From the NCBI RefSeq assembly GCF_013623775.1, contig NZ_JABFAM010000004.1, positions 372,001 to 436,000 on the forward strand: 64,000 nucleotides of DNA, written 5' to 3'. Position 1 is the first letter of the stretch; each line of letters opens with the position of its first letter. Under the pieces are notes generated by a model. The model did no database searches. It was not told the DNA's origin and saw only the letters and a program-made list of their open reading frames with translations. Of the stretch, positions 1 to 8,891 are shown in pieces. The position numbers and the translations under genes are program-made. The stretch is from Rufibacter sp. XAAS-G3-1. GTDB lineage: Bacteria > Bacteroidota > Bacteroidia > Cytophagales > Hymenobacteraceae.

Positions 1-369
1 AAAAGCCCCATCATGAAATCTATCTCAGAGGCGGAGACAGGCATTTACCTGGATGTGAACGACAACTTCACCAAGTTCTTTGGGTACGAGAAGGAAGAAA
101 TCATTGGCAGAACCAGCACTAAACTGCAACTATAGACCCAAGAGGGCGATAGGCCTGCTGTTCTCAGATATCTCCGCAACAACGGTACAGTTAGGGCTCT
201 GGAGGTAGAGACAAGAACCAAAAGCGGCGAAATCTGCTATATCTCCATCAACTCCAATTTAGTAAACCTGGATGGGCGGGAATGCCTGGTCACTGCGTTT
301 ACAGATATCACGCAGAAGAAAGAAGCAGATGAGCTTATAAAGAATCTCAATATCTCCTTAGAGAAAAAT
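1..369 (+). pseudogene. N-terminal PAS segment of a sensor kinase, cut off by an in-frame TAG
   Basis: Reading frame 1 is open from the window edge and encodes a PAS fold (…DVNDNFTKFFGYEKEEIIG…), stops at a single TAG (133-135), then continues in the same frame with the second half of the same PAS domain (…RTKSGEICYISINSN…TAFTDITQKK) and runs without a break into the kinase at 370. In PAS S-box proteins the position after 'LGL/LQL' is usually tryptophan, so a TGG to TAG change is the simplest explanation. The gene begins upstream of the window. Either this is a recent nonsense mutation, with the 370 start an artefact, or it is a sequencing error. Confidence 0.75.
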
Positions 370-1872
370 GTGGCGAAGAGAATGAAGGAAACAGCCGACT
401 ACAAGTATGCGCTGGATCAATCTGCTATAGTAACCATAGGCAACGAAAACGGCGTGATCATTTATGCGAATGATTACGCCTGCGCCATATCTGGGTACAG
501 CAGAGAAGAACTGATAGGCAGTGTCTATGGGCTCACTACTTCTGAGTACATTTCAGATGAATTACTAGAAGAGTTGCGGCAAAAGCTTTCCGGCGGAAAC
601 ACCTGGAAGGGCGAAATCAAAAACAAAAGCAAAAGCGGCACCTACTACTGGACAGAAGCCACCATTGTCCCTATTCTTGACGAAACGGGCATTCCGTACC
701 AGTACATGTCCATCAGGTGGGACATCACCTCCCAGAAAGCCAACGAAGTGGCCTTGCGGCAGGCTTTTGAAGAACTTGAAAAAAGCGAGGCCCAGCTTAA
801 AGAAGCCCAGGCACTGTCTCATATGGGCAGCTGGGAATACTCTTTTGATGCCGAGGAAAATATCTGGTCAGACGAGATATACAGGATCTTAGGCACCACC
901 CCCGCTGAGACTCAGCCAACATTTACCTCGTACTTGCAATTTGTGCACCCAGAAGATGTAGCCATGGTGGAGGAAACCGTGAGGAGCACCATTAGATCTA
1001 CCGAGAAATCGTGCCAATATCATTGCCGAATCATTCACAAAAATGGAGATGTGCGGTACCTCTTCAATGAATTCACCAGGGAGCCTTCCCTGCCGGGCCA
1101 GCCAGACAAACTATTGGGAATTGTACAGGATGTGACCAATGAAAGACTTGCCCAACTGGAAAAAGAGCGCATCACGGCAGATTTGCTGCAACGGAACAAG
1201 GACCTGGAGCAGTTTGCCTACATAGTCTCGCACAACCTCAGAGCTCCCGTCGCCAATATCATTGGCCTGTCTAACCTCATGCGTACCCTGGGCCCCGAAA
1301 ACCCAACGTTTTTTAAATCCATGGAAGGTTTGCAGATTTCGGCCCATAAACTGGACGCGGTGATCAATGACCTGAACAACGTCTTACAGATACGGCGGGA
1401 AGTGAACGAGCGAAAGGAACAGGTAAACCTGAACCAGTTGGTAGAAGATATAAAAACCATGACCTCGGGCCTAATGGCCAAAGAAAACGTCTCCATCAGC
1501 ACCAATTTCTCTGATGTTGACAGTCTCTATACCATCAAAAGTTACCTGCACAGCATTTTCGCCAATCTTATCTCCAACAGCATCAAGTACCGCCAGGCCC
1601 ACCAGGTTCCCACCATTGAGATTTGGTCTTGTAAAAAAGGCGGGAAGAAGATCATCACCTTCCGCGACAACGGCTTGGGCATAGACCTGAAAACCCACCA
1701 GCACAAGATCTTCGGTCTGTACAAACGGTTCCATTTCCATACCGATGGCAAAGGCATGGGCTTGTTTATGGTAAAAACGCAGGTAGAAGCATTGGGCGGT
1801 AAAATCCAGGTGCAAAGCGAGATCAACCAGGGAACCGAGTTCTCCATTGAGTTTGACGAGGCCTACACCTAA
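370..1872 (+). CDS. PAS/PAC sensor histidine kinase (C-terminal part of an interrupted gene)
   Basis: About 500 residues are open after the upstream stop. There are two PAS/PAC modules (about residues 12-125 and 150-255), a short coiled linker, a HisKA dimerisation helix with the H-box 'SHNLRAPVANI' (about 288-298), and a HATPase_c domain with N-box 'LISNSIKYR', G1 'FRDNGLGID' and G2 'GKGMGLFMV'. The H-box form with Asn-Leu-Arg after His is common in Bacteroidota hybrid-type kinases. No membrane segment is visible, so it is probably a cytosolic sensor. The apparent GTG start at 370 lies inside an interdomain linker with no convincing ribosome site. It is probably the continuation of the gene above, not an independent gene. 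No response regulator is adjacent. Confidence 0.8.
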   Translation: MAKRMKETADYKYALDQSAIVTIGNENGVIIYANDYACAISGYSREELIGSVYGLTTSEYISDELLEELRQKLSGGNTWKGEIKNKSKSGTYYWTEATIVPILDETGIPYQYMSIRWDITSQKANEVALRQAFEELEKSEAQLKEAQALSHMGSWEYSFDAEENIWSDEIYRILGTTPAETQPTFTSYLQFVHPEDVAMVEETVRSTIRSTEKSCQYHCRIIHKNGDVRYLFNEFTREPSLPGQPDKLLGIVQDVTNERLAQLEKERITADLLQRNKDLEQFAYIVSHNLRAPVANIIGLSNLMRTLGPENPTFFKSMEGLQISAHKLDAVINDLNNVLQIRREVNERKEQVNLNQLVEDIKTMTSGLMAKENVSISTNFSDVDSLYTIKSYLHSIFANLISNSIKYRQAHQVPTIEIWSCKKGGKKIITFRDNGLGIDLKTHQHKIFGLYKRFHFHTDGKGMGLFMVKTQVEALGGKIQVQSEINQGTEFSIEFDEAYT

Positions 1873-1915
1873 AAACCGCTTCTGTAAAAGCAGCCCCCTA
1901 ACGAACACTCCGGGT

Positions 1916-1952
1916 CGTTTTCGGCCTATTTTTCTGAAAAGGCCCTAAAAAC
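1916..1952. repeat. R palindrome copy
   Basis: CGTTTTCGGCC…tttctgAAAAGGCC…AAAAAC, just past the kinase stop. The outer GTTTT/AAAAC and inner GGCC arms are both recognisable. Confidence 0.7.
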
Positions 1953-2197
1953 ACCGCTTATATTGGTCTACAATCTGCGTGAAGTAATTTGGTCAGTTCT
2001 TGGTAGCGGCAGATATCTGGAGCATTCGTCTTACGCTCCTGTTCATTTCCCCAGCCATGGCTTTGTTGATGGGTTTAAGATTAGAACCCGCCGCCAGCCA
2101 TATCTTTTACTTGGAGCTCATTGACTTCTGAAGCATCTCAATTATATTTCTCGTATAGAACTGGGTAAGGACACCATGTAAGTGATTGGACGGAAAT

Positions 2198-2314
2198 AAC
2201 TATCTCTTCTCCTTTTTTTCCTGAAAGGATCTAGGTGGCAAACGGCAATGGCGTTTATTTACCGCTTTTCCAGTTCGCCCACAAGATCCTTTCAGGAAAA
2301 CAAAAGAGATAGTT
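2198..2314. repeat. Palindromic element P, copy A (117 bp)
   Basis: Terminal arms AACTATCTCTT / AAGAGATAGTT and inner arms CCTGAAAGGATCT / AGATCCTTTCAGG surround a core related to the copies at 7155-7270 and 28197-28285. It has the same orientation as the 28-kb copy. The rest of the 1873-2444 gap shows only R and a weak, eroded minus-strand reading frame that I could not identify. Confidence 0.8.
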
Positions 2315-2444
2315 TAATTTGTGCTGCTACTTAGAAGCGACAAGCGCAGTGTTCTTGCCGTTCTTCTATAAAGTTGTTGCACCCATAACTGGCAAAAGAA
2401 TCTGTAAACAGGCATTCTTTACTCGTTTCTATGAAGACTTTCAG

Positions 2445-3302
2445 ATGAGAACATACCTTTGGCTTGACATTTTCTTTTCTTTCCTGCTGGGGCTGGCGGG
2501 CTGCCAGAAATCTGAGGAGGAGGCAAACGTGGTTCCAACCCAGCAGGTTGCCCCTACTAAAACCCTGGTCACGCCCATGATTCAGGAAGCATCTGGCATT
2601 GCGGACAGCAAAACCGTTCCGGGCCATCTTTGGGTGCAGGAAGACAGCGGGAATCCGGCCCAACTCTATCTGCTGGCGCATACCGGAGCCGTTTTAAAGA
2701 AGATTTCCATAAAAGGAGCCGAAAACAGGGACTGGGAAGACATGGCCCTTTCCGGTGACCGATTATACCTCGCAGACATTGGGGATAACAGTAAAACCGC
2801 CCGGGAGTACTTTATCTACCATTTCAAAGAACCGTCTGCCGCTACAGAAACCATCAGAAACGTCTCGGTGATCAGATACCAATACCCCGACGGCTTCCAT
2901 GACGCGGAGGCCTTTCTGGTGGATCCCAAGACCAAGGACATCCTGATCTTCACCAAAACAGATACCCTCTCCCGTCTCTACAAACTAACGTATCCGTACG
3001 CCTCCACCTCCCTGACCACGGCAAAACTGGTGGGGAACCTGCCCCACCCCTACGTGGTAAGCGCCGCCCTCTCCCCCAACGGAAAGGAAGCCATCATCAA
3101 GACCTACGGCGCGCTGTACCGCTACGCGCAAAAAGCCAATGAATCTCTGGAAGAATACTTATTAAAAGATTTTACGACTCTGCCCTACACCATAGAACCC
3201 CAAGGAGAATCTGTCACCTTTGCCGCCGCCGATTCTGGGTACTTCACGTTAAGCGAGAAAGGCTTAGCCTCTGCGGTGCAGCTGTATTTTTATAAGAGAT
3301 AG
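2445..3302 (+). CDS. Predicted lipoprotein, beta-propeller-like, unknown function
   Basis: The start is taken at the ATG at 2445, because it begins a lipoprotein signal (MRTYLWLDIFFSFLLGLAGC, lipobox LAGC). The frame is open further upstream but that part adds nothing recognisable. The 285-residue product has a Glu-rich linker and then motifs 'EASGIADS', 'LWVQEDSG', 'RDWEDMAL' and 'YLADIGDN' in its first half, a signature shared by a family of secreted proteins of unknown function that look like beta-propellers. Location is inferred to be periplasmic or outer membrane, lipid-anchored. It stands alone, with a tRNA pair downstream on the other strand. No catalytic motif was recognised. Confidence 0.8.
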   Translation: MRTYLWLDIFFSFLLGLAGCQKSEEEANVVPTQQVAPTKTLVTPMIQEASGIADSKTVPGHLWVQEDSGNPAQLYLLAHTGAVLKKISIKGAENRDWEDMALSGDRLYLADIGDNSKTAREYFIYHFKEPSAATETIRNVSVIRYQYPDGFHDAEAFLVDPKTKDILIFTKTDTLSRLYKLTYPYASTSLTTAKLVGNLPHPYVVSAALSPNGKEAIIKTYGALYRYAQKANESLEEYLLKDFTTLPYTIEPQGESVTFAAADSGYFTLSEKGLASAVQLYFYKR

Positions 3303-3334
3303 TGTGTTGCTGGGGCTACACGCTGCCTTGAAAA

Positions 3335-3371
3335 CAAAAAAGCCGCACATACAAGAGTATGAGCGGCTTTT
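3335..3371 (-). terminator. Terminator of tRNA-Leu
   Basis: Stem AAAGCCGC…GCGGCTTT with a T-rich run on the minus strand, three bases past the tRNA 3' end. It may also end transcription of the lipoprotein gene from the other side. Confidence 0.8.
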
Positions 3372-3373
3372 AG

Positions 3374-3457
3374 TACCAGGAGCGGGAATCGAACCCGCAC
3401 TTCCTAATGGAAACAAGATTTTAAGTCTTGCGTGTCTACCAGTTCCACCATCCCGGC
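3374..3457 (-). tRNA. tRNA-Leu (UAA)
   Basis: An 84-nt cloverleaf with a long variable arm. Acceptor GCCGGGA pairs with TCCTGGT (with G-U pairs), the anticodon loop is CT-TAA-AA within a CAAGA/TCTTG stem, and the T arm is GCGGGTTCGATTCCCGC. CCA is not encoded. Confidence 0.95.
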
Positions 3458-3497
3458 AACCTCGTCTCTGGGTAGAAACGAAATAGGCAGATAAAGA

Positions 3498-3524
3498 AAA
3501 GACGTTACCGGGGTAACGTCTTTT
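3498..3524 (-). terminator. Terminator of tRNA-Gly
   Basis: Near-perfect stem AAGACGTTACC/GGTAACGTCTT followed on the minus strand by a T-rich tract, lying between the two tRNA genes. Each tRNA therefore seems to have its own terminator. Confidence 0.75.
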
Positions 3525-3531
3525 ATCTTGG

Positions 3532-3604
3532 AGCGAAAGACGGGGTTCGAACCCGCGACCTCGACCTTGGCAAGGTCGCGCTCTACCAACTGAGCTACTT
3601 TCGC
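3532..3604 (-). tRNA. tRNA-Gly (GCC)
   Basis: A 73-nt cloverleaf. Acceptor GCGAAAG/CTTTCGC, D arm with AGCTCAGTTGGTAGAGC, anticodon loop TT-GCC-AA in a CGACC/GGTCG stem, T arm CGGGTTCGAACCCCG. Discriminator T; CCA is not encoded. Confidence 0.96.
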
Positions 3605-3750
3605 GTTTACTAATCCGCTGTTTGAATTAGTGATACAAAGGTAAGCACAAAAATCTTTTTGTCAAGCATCGGCCCTAAAAAAATCAGCCCTTCAGGGTAA
3701 TCTCTCTGAAAATCAGCCAGAAATTTTTCACCAGCCTTCCCACAGCCACT

Positions 3751-3786
3751 GTTTAGGGCCTGCTTTTCTGAAAACAACTCCTAAAC
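3751..3786. repeat. R palindrome copy
   Basis: GTTTAGGGCCTGCTTTT-ctg-AAAACAACTCCTAAAC. The outer arms are nearly perfect and the inner right arm is degraded. A more degenerate copy may precede it at about 3669-3730. Confidence 0.7.
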
Positions 3787-3836
3787 GGGCGGTGTCTCCC
3801 CGTACCCAGGTCATTCTTCTACAGGAAAGCGGCTGC

Positions 3837-3871
3837 GTTTCTGGCCTCTTTTCTGAAATAAGCCCGAAAAC
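3837..3871. repeat. R palindrome copy
   Basis: GTTTCTGGCCTCTTTT-ctg-AAATAAGCCCGAAAAC, diverged, in the mutS downstream gap. Confidence 0.6.
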
Positions 3872-4002
3872 CACTGGTCTAGCGCTATACTTAATTCTTA
3901 CCGGCCATCTAAAGGCGAAGCTTTGGCTCCGTTTAGCAAAGCGTACGGCTATCCTGCCGCAAAGCACACCAACAGCCACACACTGGAAGTCGGTAGTTCT
4001 TA

Positions 4003-4162
4003 GAGCTTGTTTAAATTTCATTTTTGCGCTACAAACAGCCATAAAAAGAACCTGCGTTCGCCTTTTTATCGCACTGTAGCGCTGCTACGCGGCTCAAAAA
4101 ACGCTTCCGCAGAACCTTTCTCTGGCCATTTTCGCCGGCAAACCTGAAATTTAAACAAGCTC
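4003..4162. mobile_element. MITE-like element, copy 1 (160 bp, TTA duplication)
   Basis: Perfect 18-bp terminal inverted repeats (GAGCTTGTTTAAATTTCA at 4003-4020; its complement at 4145-4162) are flanked on both sides by TTA (4000-4002, 4163-4165). A second copy at 51649-51808 has the same length and about 93% identity and is also flanked by TTA. It has no coding capacity. A 3-bp TNA target and GAG…-type ends are what some IS5-family elements (IS1031 group) use, so mobilisation in trans by such a transposase is inferred; none lies in this window. Confidence 0.88.
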
Positions 4163-4198
4163 TTAGGCAGAACGGCTGGCCGACAAAGTAAGGGGCCA

Positions 4199-4251
4199 CA
4201 AAAAAGCCGTATTTGGGCTGTTTTATGAAAAACAGCCCAAATACGGCTTGC
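4199..4251 (-). terminator. mutS terminator formed by an R-like palindrome
   Basis: A perfect-looking long stem (AGCCGTATTTGGGCTGTTTT…AAAACAGCCCAAATACGGCT, 4205-4248) is followed on the minus strand by TTTTTTG. It carries the R inner arms GGCTGTTTT/AAAACAGCC, so at least one R-related palindrome looks like a working intrinsic terminator. Confidence 0.8.
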
Positions 4252-4295
4252 ATAAGATCTGAGCTACCTCAGGACTCAGAACTATAGACTCAGAA

Positions 4296-6917
4296 CTATT
4301 TTTTGTCTACCAGCATCTTCAGCTCATTCAGTTTTAGGAGGGCCTCTACCGGCGTAATGGTGTTGATGTCCAGTTTCTCAAACATTTCTTTGATGCGCAC
4401 CAGTTGCGGGTCGTTAAGTTCAAACATGCTGAGCTGGTAGGGCTGTTTGGGCAGGCTTTTCAGGGTTTCCTGTGGGTCTTGGTGCGGATGGCTGATTTTC
4501 TCCTGCTCCAGGTGGTGCATGATCTCGTTCGCCCTAATCACAATGCTGTTGGGCATGCCGGCCATTTGGGCCACCTGTATCCCGAAACTGTGGGCACTGC
4601 CGCCTTCCACCAGTTTGCGCATGAACAGAATCTTGCCGTTGCTTTCCTTTACGCTCACGTTGAAGTTGCGCACCCGCGGGAAATCCTCGGTCAACTGGTT
4701 CAGCTCATGATAATGGGTGGCGAAAAGCGTTTTGGCCCGGCCTTTGGGAGCGTTGTGCAGGTGCTCCACAATGGCCCAGGCAATGGAAATACCGTCATAC
4801 GTACTGGTACCGCGCCCAATCTCGTCCATCAAAACTAAACTGCGGTCTGACAGATTATTCAGAATACTAGCCGTCTCAGTCATTTCCACCATAAACGTAC
4901 TCTCGCCGCGGCTCAGGTTGTCTGAAGCCCCCACGCGGGTGAAAATCTTGTCAATGACGCCAATTTGCGCCGCCTCGGCGGGCACAAAGGAGCCAATCTG
5001 CGCCATGAGCACGATGAGGGCAGTTTGCCGGAGCAAGGCGCTTTTACCGGCCATGTTGGGCCCCGTGATGATGATGACCTGCTGATCCTCATTGTCCAGC
5101 CGAATGTCATTGGGCACGTAACGCTCCCCCAGCGGCAGCTGCTTCTCAATCACCGGGTGCCTGCCTTGGATGATGCTGAGGACGGTGCTTTCGTTGACCT
5201 CGGGCTTCACGTAGCTGTTCTGGGTGGCCAGGTGCGCGAAATTGGCGAGGCAGTCCAGCATACCCAAGGCTTTGGCGTTCTGCTGTATCTGCGGCACAAA
5301 CTCGGCGGTGCTCAAGACCAGTTCGTTGAAGATGCGCTGCTCAATCACGTACAGGCGGTCTTCGGCGTGCAGGATTTTTTCCTCGTAGGTTTTCAGTTCC
5401 TCGGTGATGTAGCGCTCGGCGTTCACCAGCGTCTGTTTCCGCATCCAGGTGCTGGGCACTTTGTCTTTGTGGGCGTGCGTCACCTCCAGATAATACCCAA
5501 ACACTTTGTTGAAGGCGATTTTGAGCGAAGAGATGCCGGTATTCTGCACTTCGCGCTGCTGAATCTGTAGCAGGTAATCTTTGCCCGAGAACGCAATGGC
5601 GCGCAGTTCATCCAGTTCGGCGTCAATGCCGGTCTGCACCATGTTGCCTTGGTTGGTGAGCATGGGCGCATCGGGCTTGAGCGTGCGCTGAATTTCATCT
5701 CTGATGGACGCACACGGCAACAATTGGTCGGCCAGTTTCTGCAACGTGGGCACGCCGCTGACCGCCAGCAACTCTTTAATAGGCACCGTAGCTTCCAAGG
5801 CCCGCGCCAATTGCAATAATTCCCGAGGGTTTACCCGGCGTACGGCCACCTTGGAAATCAAACGCTCCAGGTCACTTATCTGCTTTAAATAGTGTTGAAT
5901 ATCCTGCAACAGATCTGGGCGGGCCTGCAACGCCTCCACGGTATCTAAGCGGCGCTTAATCTGGGCGGCATCCTTCAGGGGCAGCACCAGCCACTTGCGC
6001 AGCAAGCGCCCGCCCATGGGCGTAATGGTAGAATCCAGCACATCAATCAGGGGAACGCCCTCGGGGTGCTGCGGATAAATCAGTTCCAGGTTGCGCACGG
6101 TGAAGCGGTCCAGCCACACGTATTTGTCTTCCTCCAACCGGCCCAGGGCCGTGATGTGGCGCAGGTCATGGTGCTGGGTCTCTGCCAGGTAGTGCAGGAT
6201 GGCCCCGGCGGCGGTGATGCCCTCGGTCAACGCCTCCACCCCAAAGCCTTTCAGCGTTTTGGTGTTGAACTGCTTGGTGAGCGCCTCTACCGCAAAATCA
6301 TAGTTATACACCCATTCATCCAGCGCATAATGGCAAAAATCTGCCCCAAAGGTCTGGAAGAAGTTCTCTTTCTGGCCTTTGCAGAAAAGCACCTCGGCCG
6401 GGCCGAAATTCTGGAGGAGTTTGGCCGCGTAGCCGGCATCGCCCTGGGCCAGCAGGAACTCGCCGGTGGAAGCGTCCAACAGGGCAATTCCCATCTGGCT
6501 TTTGCCGAAATGCAGTGAGGCCAGGTAGTTGTTTCGTTTTTGCTCCAGCACCTGGTCGTTGAACGAAATGCCGGGCGTCACCAACTCGGTCACGCCGCGC
6601 TTCACAATGCCTTTCACCGTCTTGGGGTCTTCCAGTTGGTCGCAGATGGCCACGCGCTCGCCGGCCCGCACCAGCTTGGGCAGGTACGTGTCCAGCGAAT
6701 GGTACGGAAAGCCCGCCAGCGCCGTCTCAGACGCCGAGCCGTTGCCGCGCTTGGTGAGCATGATGCCCAGAATCTTACTGGCCTTGATGGCGTCTTCGCC
6801 GAAGGTCTCGTAAAAGTCCCCTACCCTGAACAGCAACAGCGCCCCGGGGTGTTTCGCCTTAATGGCGTTGTATTGTTTCATCAGCGGCGTAGCGCTGAAT
6901 TCTGCTGATTTGGCCAA
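4296..6917 (-). CDS. mutS: DNA mismatch repair protein MutS
   Basis: The 873-residue product has full MutS length. The N-terminal mismatch-recognition domain carries the Phe-x-Glu wedge in 'GDFYETFG' (about residues 33-40). Connector, core and clamp domains follow, then the ABC-type ATPase with Walker A '[13 protein letters not shown]' (about 614-626), Walker B '[16 protein letters not shown]' and the His-bearing 'FATHYHEL'. MutS binds base mismatches and small loops as a dimer and recruits MutL; mutL is not in this window. The start [16 protein letters not shown] is the usual beginning for the family. It is probably monocistronic, with the next genes on either side in other orientations or distant and a strong terminator downstream. 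Confidence 0.98.
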   Translation of the reverse strand: MAKSAEFSATPLMKQYNAIKAKHPGALLLFRVGDFYETFGEDAIKASKILGIMLTKRGNGSASETALAGFPYHSLDTYLPKLVRAGERVAICDQLEDPKTVKGIVKRGVTELVTPGISFNDQVLEQKRNNYLASLHFGKSQMGIALLDASTGEFLLAQGDAGYAAKLLQNFGPAEVLFCKGQKENFFQTFGADFCHYALDEWVYNYDFAVEALTKQFNTKTLKGFGVEALTEGITAAGAILHYLAETQHHDLRHITALGRLEEDKYVWLDRFTVRNLELIYPQHPEGVPLIDVLDSTITPMGGRLLRKWLVLPLKDAAQIKRRLDTVEALQARPDLLQDIQHYLKQISDLERLISKVAVRRVNPRELLQLARALEATVPIKELLAVSGVPTLQKLADQLLPCASIRDEIQRTLKPDAPMLTNQGNMVQTGIDAELDELRAIAFSGKDYLLQIQQREVQNTGISSLKIAFNKVFGYYLEVTHAHKDKVPSTWMRKQTLVNAERYITEELKTYEEKILHAEDRLYVIEQRIFNELVLSTAEFVPQIQQNAKALGMLDCLANFAHLATQNSYVKPEVNESTVLSIIQGRHPVIEKQLPLGERYVPNDIRLDNEDQQVIIITGPNMAGKSALLRQTALIVLMAQIGSFVPAEAAQIGVIDKIFTRVGASDNLSRGESTFMVEMTETASILNNLSDRSLVLMDEIGRGTSTYDGISIAWAIVEHLHNAPKGRAKTLFATHYHELNQLTEDFPRVRNFNVSVKESNGKILFMRKLVEGGSAHSFGIQVAQMAGMPNSIVIRANEIMHHLEQEKISHPHQDPQETLKSLPKQPYQLSMFELNDPQLVRIKEMFEKLDINTITPVEALLKLNELKMLVDKK

Positions 6918-6980
6918 AGCGTAATGTGCTAATTTTTAATATGCTGATGTACTGCCCCAAGTTCCTCTTGAACGCAGCCC

Positions 6981-7016
6981 GTTTCAGGGCCGATTTCTTA
7001 AAAAAAGCCTTAAAAC
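6981..7016. repeat. R palindrome copy
   Basis: GTTTCAGGGCCGATTTC…AAAAAGCCTTAAAAC, upstream of mutS. Confidence 0.65.
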
Positions 7017-7043
7017 AGCCTCTCCTTCTCTTTGCTCTCCCGC

Positions 7044-7080
7044 CGTTTTAGGCCTAATTCCTGAAAAACAGACCAAAAAC
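7044..7080. repeat. R palindrome copy
   Basis: GTTTTAGGCCTAATTC-ctg-AAAAACAGACCAAAAAC, 28 bases from the previous copy, making a tandem pair just before element P copy B. Confidence 0.7.
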
Positions 7081-7154
7081 ACGTCTATTCCTGCAATGTC
7101 TTTACCTTTGAGCACATGTCGGCCGGTGGCCGATGTAAGTAACCCGGCAGATTA

Positions 7155-7270
7155 AACTATCTATTTTGTCATCCTGAAAGGATCTTGTGGGCGAACTGGA
7201 AAAGCTATAAATAAACGCTATTGCCGTTCGCTACCAAGATCTTTCTAAGATGACAAAGAAAGAGATAGTT
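7155..7270. repeat. Palindromic element P, copy B (116 bp)
   Basis: Outer arms AACTATCT…AGATAGTT, inner arms TGTCATCCTGAAAGGATCTT / AAGATCTTTCTAAGATGACA and a core with GTGGGCGAACTGG and CCGTTCGCTACC. It lies in the opposite orientation to copies A and C. The right arm supplies an ATG (7250) in frame with the methyltransferase but is not part of that protein family. Confidence 0.85.
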
Positions 7271-7300
7271 ATTTCTACCCAACCTCTTATTACTTCTGTG

Positions 7301-7846
7301 ATGCGTAAACTAAGCATGGAAGACCTCCAACGCGATTCGGTGGAGGATTTCAAAAATAAGCAAAAAAATCCGTTGGTGTTGGTGCTGGACAACGTGCGCA
7401 GCCTGCATAATGTGGGCTCGGCGTTTAGAACCGCCGATGCCTTTGCCGCGGAGAAGATTTACCTGTGCGGGATTACGGGCACGCCACCCAACAAAGAAAT
7501 CCACAAAACCGCGCTGGGCGCTACTGAATCAGTGGAGTGGGCGCACGTGGCGTCCACGTTGGAGGCCGTGGAAGGCCTGAAGCGGAACGGGTACCAGGTA
7601 TGGGCCGTGGAGCAGGCCGAGGGCAGCACTTCTTTAGCAGACTTTCGGCCCGCGGCCGAGGCCAAGTATGCGTTTGTGTTCGGGAACGAGGTGTTGGGCG
7701 TGGAGGAAGAGGTGATTGCCGCCGCCCATGGCGTGCTGGAGATTCCGCAGTTTGGAACCAAACACTCCCTGAATATCTCGGTGACGGTGGGCGTGGTGGC
7801 CTGGGATTTTCTGAGTAAAACACTGGCTGGCCCTTCTTTGCCTTAA
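7301..7846 (+). CDS. TrmH-family RNA 2'-O-methyltransferase
   Basis: A 181-residue SPOUT methyltransferase. Family motifs run in order: 'LVLDNVRSLHNVGSAFRTADAF' region (motif 1, Asn and Arg), 'YAFVFGNEVLGVEEEV' (motif 2) and 'IPQFGTKHSLNISVTVGVVAWDF' (motif 3, trefoil-knot S-adenosylmethionine site). It probably methylates a ribose in tRNA or rRNA; the exact target cannot be read from sequence. The frame is open back to an ATG at 7250, but those 17 codons are the right arm of element P. Relatives begin 'MRKLxMxxLxRxSVEEF', which matches the ATG at 7301. It looks monocistronic. Confidence 0.9.
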   Translation: MRKLSMEDLQRDSVEDFKNKQKNPLVLVLDNVRSLHNVGSAFRTADAFAAEKIYLCGITGTPPNKEIHKTALGATESVEWAHVASTLEAVEGLKRNGYQVWAVEQAEGSTSLADFRPAAEAKYAFVFGNEVLGVEEEVIAAAHGVLEIPQFGTKHSLNISVTVGVVAWDFLSKTLAGPSLP

Positions 7847-8019
7847 CTTTCGTGAAAAGACTGGATACCAACATCACCTGGTTCCTGCGCTTTAGACGAA
7901 GTAAGTAGGCGGACAAATAGGAAAGTAAGTCAAATTAATTCTGCCTCCTTACTTATCTTAAGGAATGCGTATCACCCCCCTCCCAAGCTGAGCTTGTAGG
8001 GAAAGATTCTTTCCTTACG

Positions 8020-8135
8020 GTTCGGGAGTAGAACTCCCGAACCTATCTGCTGCGGAGCTCCACTCCGCCGGGAACCACGGGCAAGAGAGAGGGAGTGGAA
8101 CTTCCCGGCAGCTTGCTTCCGGAGTGGAACTCCGA
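8020..8135. repeat. 'GGAGTGGAACTCC' repeat E, copy 1
   Basis: A cluster of palindromes: TTCGGGAGTAGAACTCCCGAA, GCGGAG…CTCCGC-type arms, and CCGGAGTGGAACTCCG. Copy 2 at 12627-12752 carries the same blocks in reverse order and opposite orientation. Another hairpin, GCTGTTGGGGA…TCCCCAACAGC, follows at 8173-8201. The 7847-8335 gap otherwise looks empty. Confidence 0.8.
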
Positions 8136-8335
8136 AAGGGCGATCTGAGGCAAAAGAAGGGAGTTCCCGTTCCGCTGTTGGGGATTTCCAATCCCCAACA
8201 GCAACTTTTAAAATTTTCCTCCCAGATTGGCTCCCAAGAGGGGATTCCCTCGAAAAAAGCCTGCTTTCAGCAGATGTAAAAGCGCATAAATGAACAAATG
8301 ATTGGGAGAGCAATCGGTTTTGCACCTTTTCATAA

Positions 8336-8378
8336 AGAAAAGAGGCCTGCCCGAACTGGGCAGGCCTCTTTTCTTTAT
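8336..8378 (-). terminator. Strong bidirectional terminator
   Basis: A perfect arm AAAGAAAAGAGGCCTGCCC / GGGCAGGCCTCTTTTCTTT with T-rich flanks on both strands, directly after the stop of the small secreted protein gene. Confidence 0.88.
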
Positions 8379-8388
8379 GGGTGGCCGC

Positions 8389-8781
8389 TTATTTTTTGCT
8401 GGTCTTGGTTACTTCCTGTACCATGGACAGGAAGTTTCCTTCTGGCTTGGTTTTGAATTCGGCATAGGCCTCTACCTGGCGGCTGTTCAATACTTTGAAT
8501 AAGTCATTCTCAAAATTAGTATCTATTTCCTGCAGACGGGCATCACGGGCGGCAGCGTCGTTGCTGTACATTTTGGCAACTTCGGCGGCTTTCGTTAACC
8601 GGGCATGGTTCAAGGCTTTCACCTGAATGTATTCGCTCTCGTTTAAGCCAATGGATTGCATCATGAGGCGGGTAACTGAATGGGTGGTTTTTTCCAACGC
8701 CGGGTTAGCCGGGCCATTCTGGGCAACCACGTTCATTACTAACGCGAATACAAAGCAAAGGGTGAGGGTAAAGTTTTTCAT
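8389..8781 (-). CDS. Small secreted helical protein, unknown function
   Basis: The 130-residue product has a clear signal peptide (MKNFTLTLCFVFALVMNVVA, cleavage near VVA-QN). The mature part is charged and probably all helical: 'LNESEYIQVKALNHARLTKA', a spacer, then 'FENDLFKVLNSRQVEAYAEFK'. Two helices ending in 'L-x-x-x-Q-x-x-x-Y' recall Spy/CpxP-like periplasmic proteins of Bacteroidota, but the resemblance is in pattern only and I would not assign that function. It is followed by a strong terminator. A TPR protein is encoded about 110 bases upstream on the same strand. Confidence 0.8.
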   Translation of the reverse strand: MKNFTLTLCFVFALVMNVVAQNGPANPALEKTTHSVTRLMMQSIGLNESEYIQVKALNHARLTKAAEVAKMYSNDAAARDARLQEIDTNFENDLFKVLNSRQVEAYAEFKTKPEGNFLSMVQEVTKTSKK

Positions 8782-8891
8782 GGGTGTAAAAGTTTAAAAA
8801 TTAGTTTTTTGGGTTTAGATAAAGTGGCAGCACCTTTTTACGGGCACCTGGAATGTTTAATAGTGTAAAAGCTTTATTTCTGTTGGGTCTG

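Noticed and set aside
1960-2160. Minus-strand coding remnant ending '…RRMLQISAATKN'
   Set aside because: Short, stop-riddled and not recognised; could be chance.
3532-3604. Integration (att) site at the tRNA genes
   Set aside because: No integrase and no duplicated tRNA 3' end nearby.
7521-7916. Arg/Pro-rich open frames opposite and alongside the methyltransferase gene
   Set aside because: They are frame shadows of a GC-rich true gene with strong family motifs.
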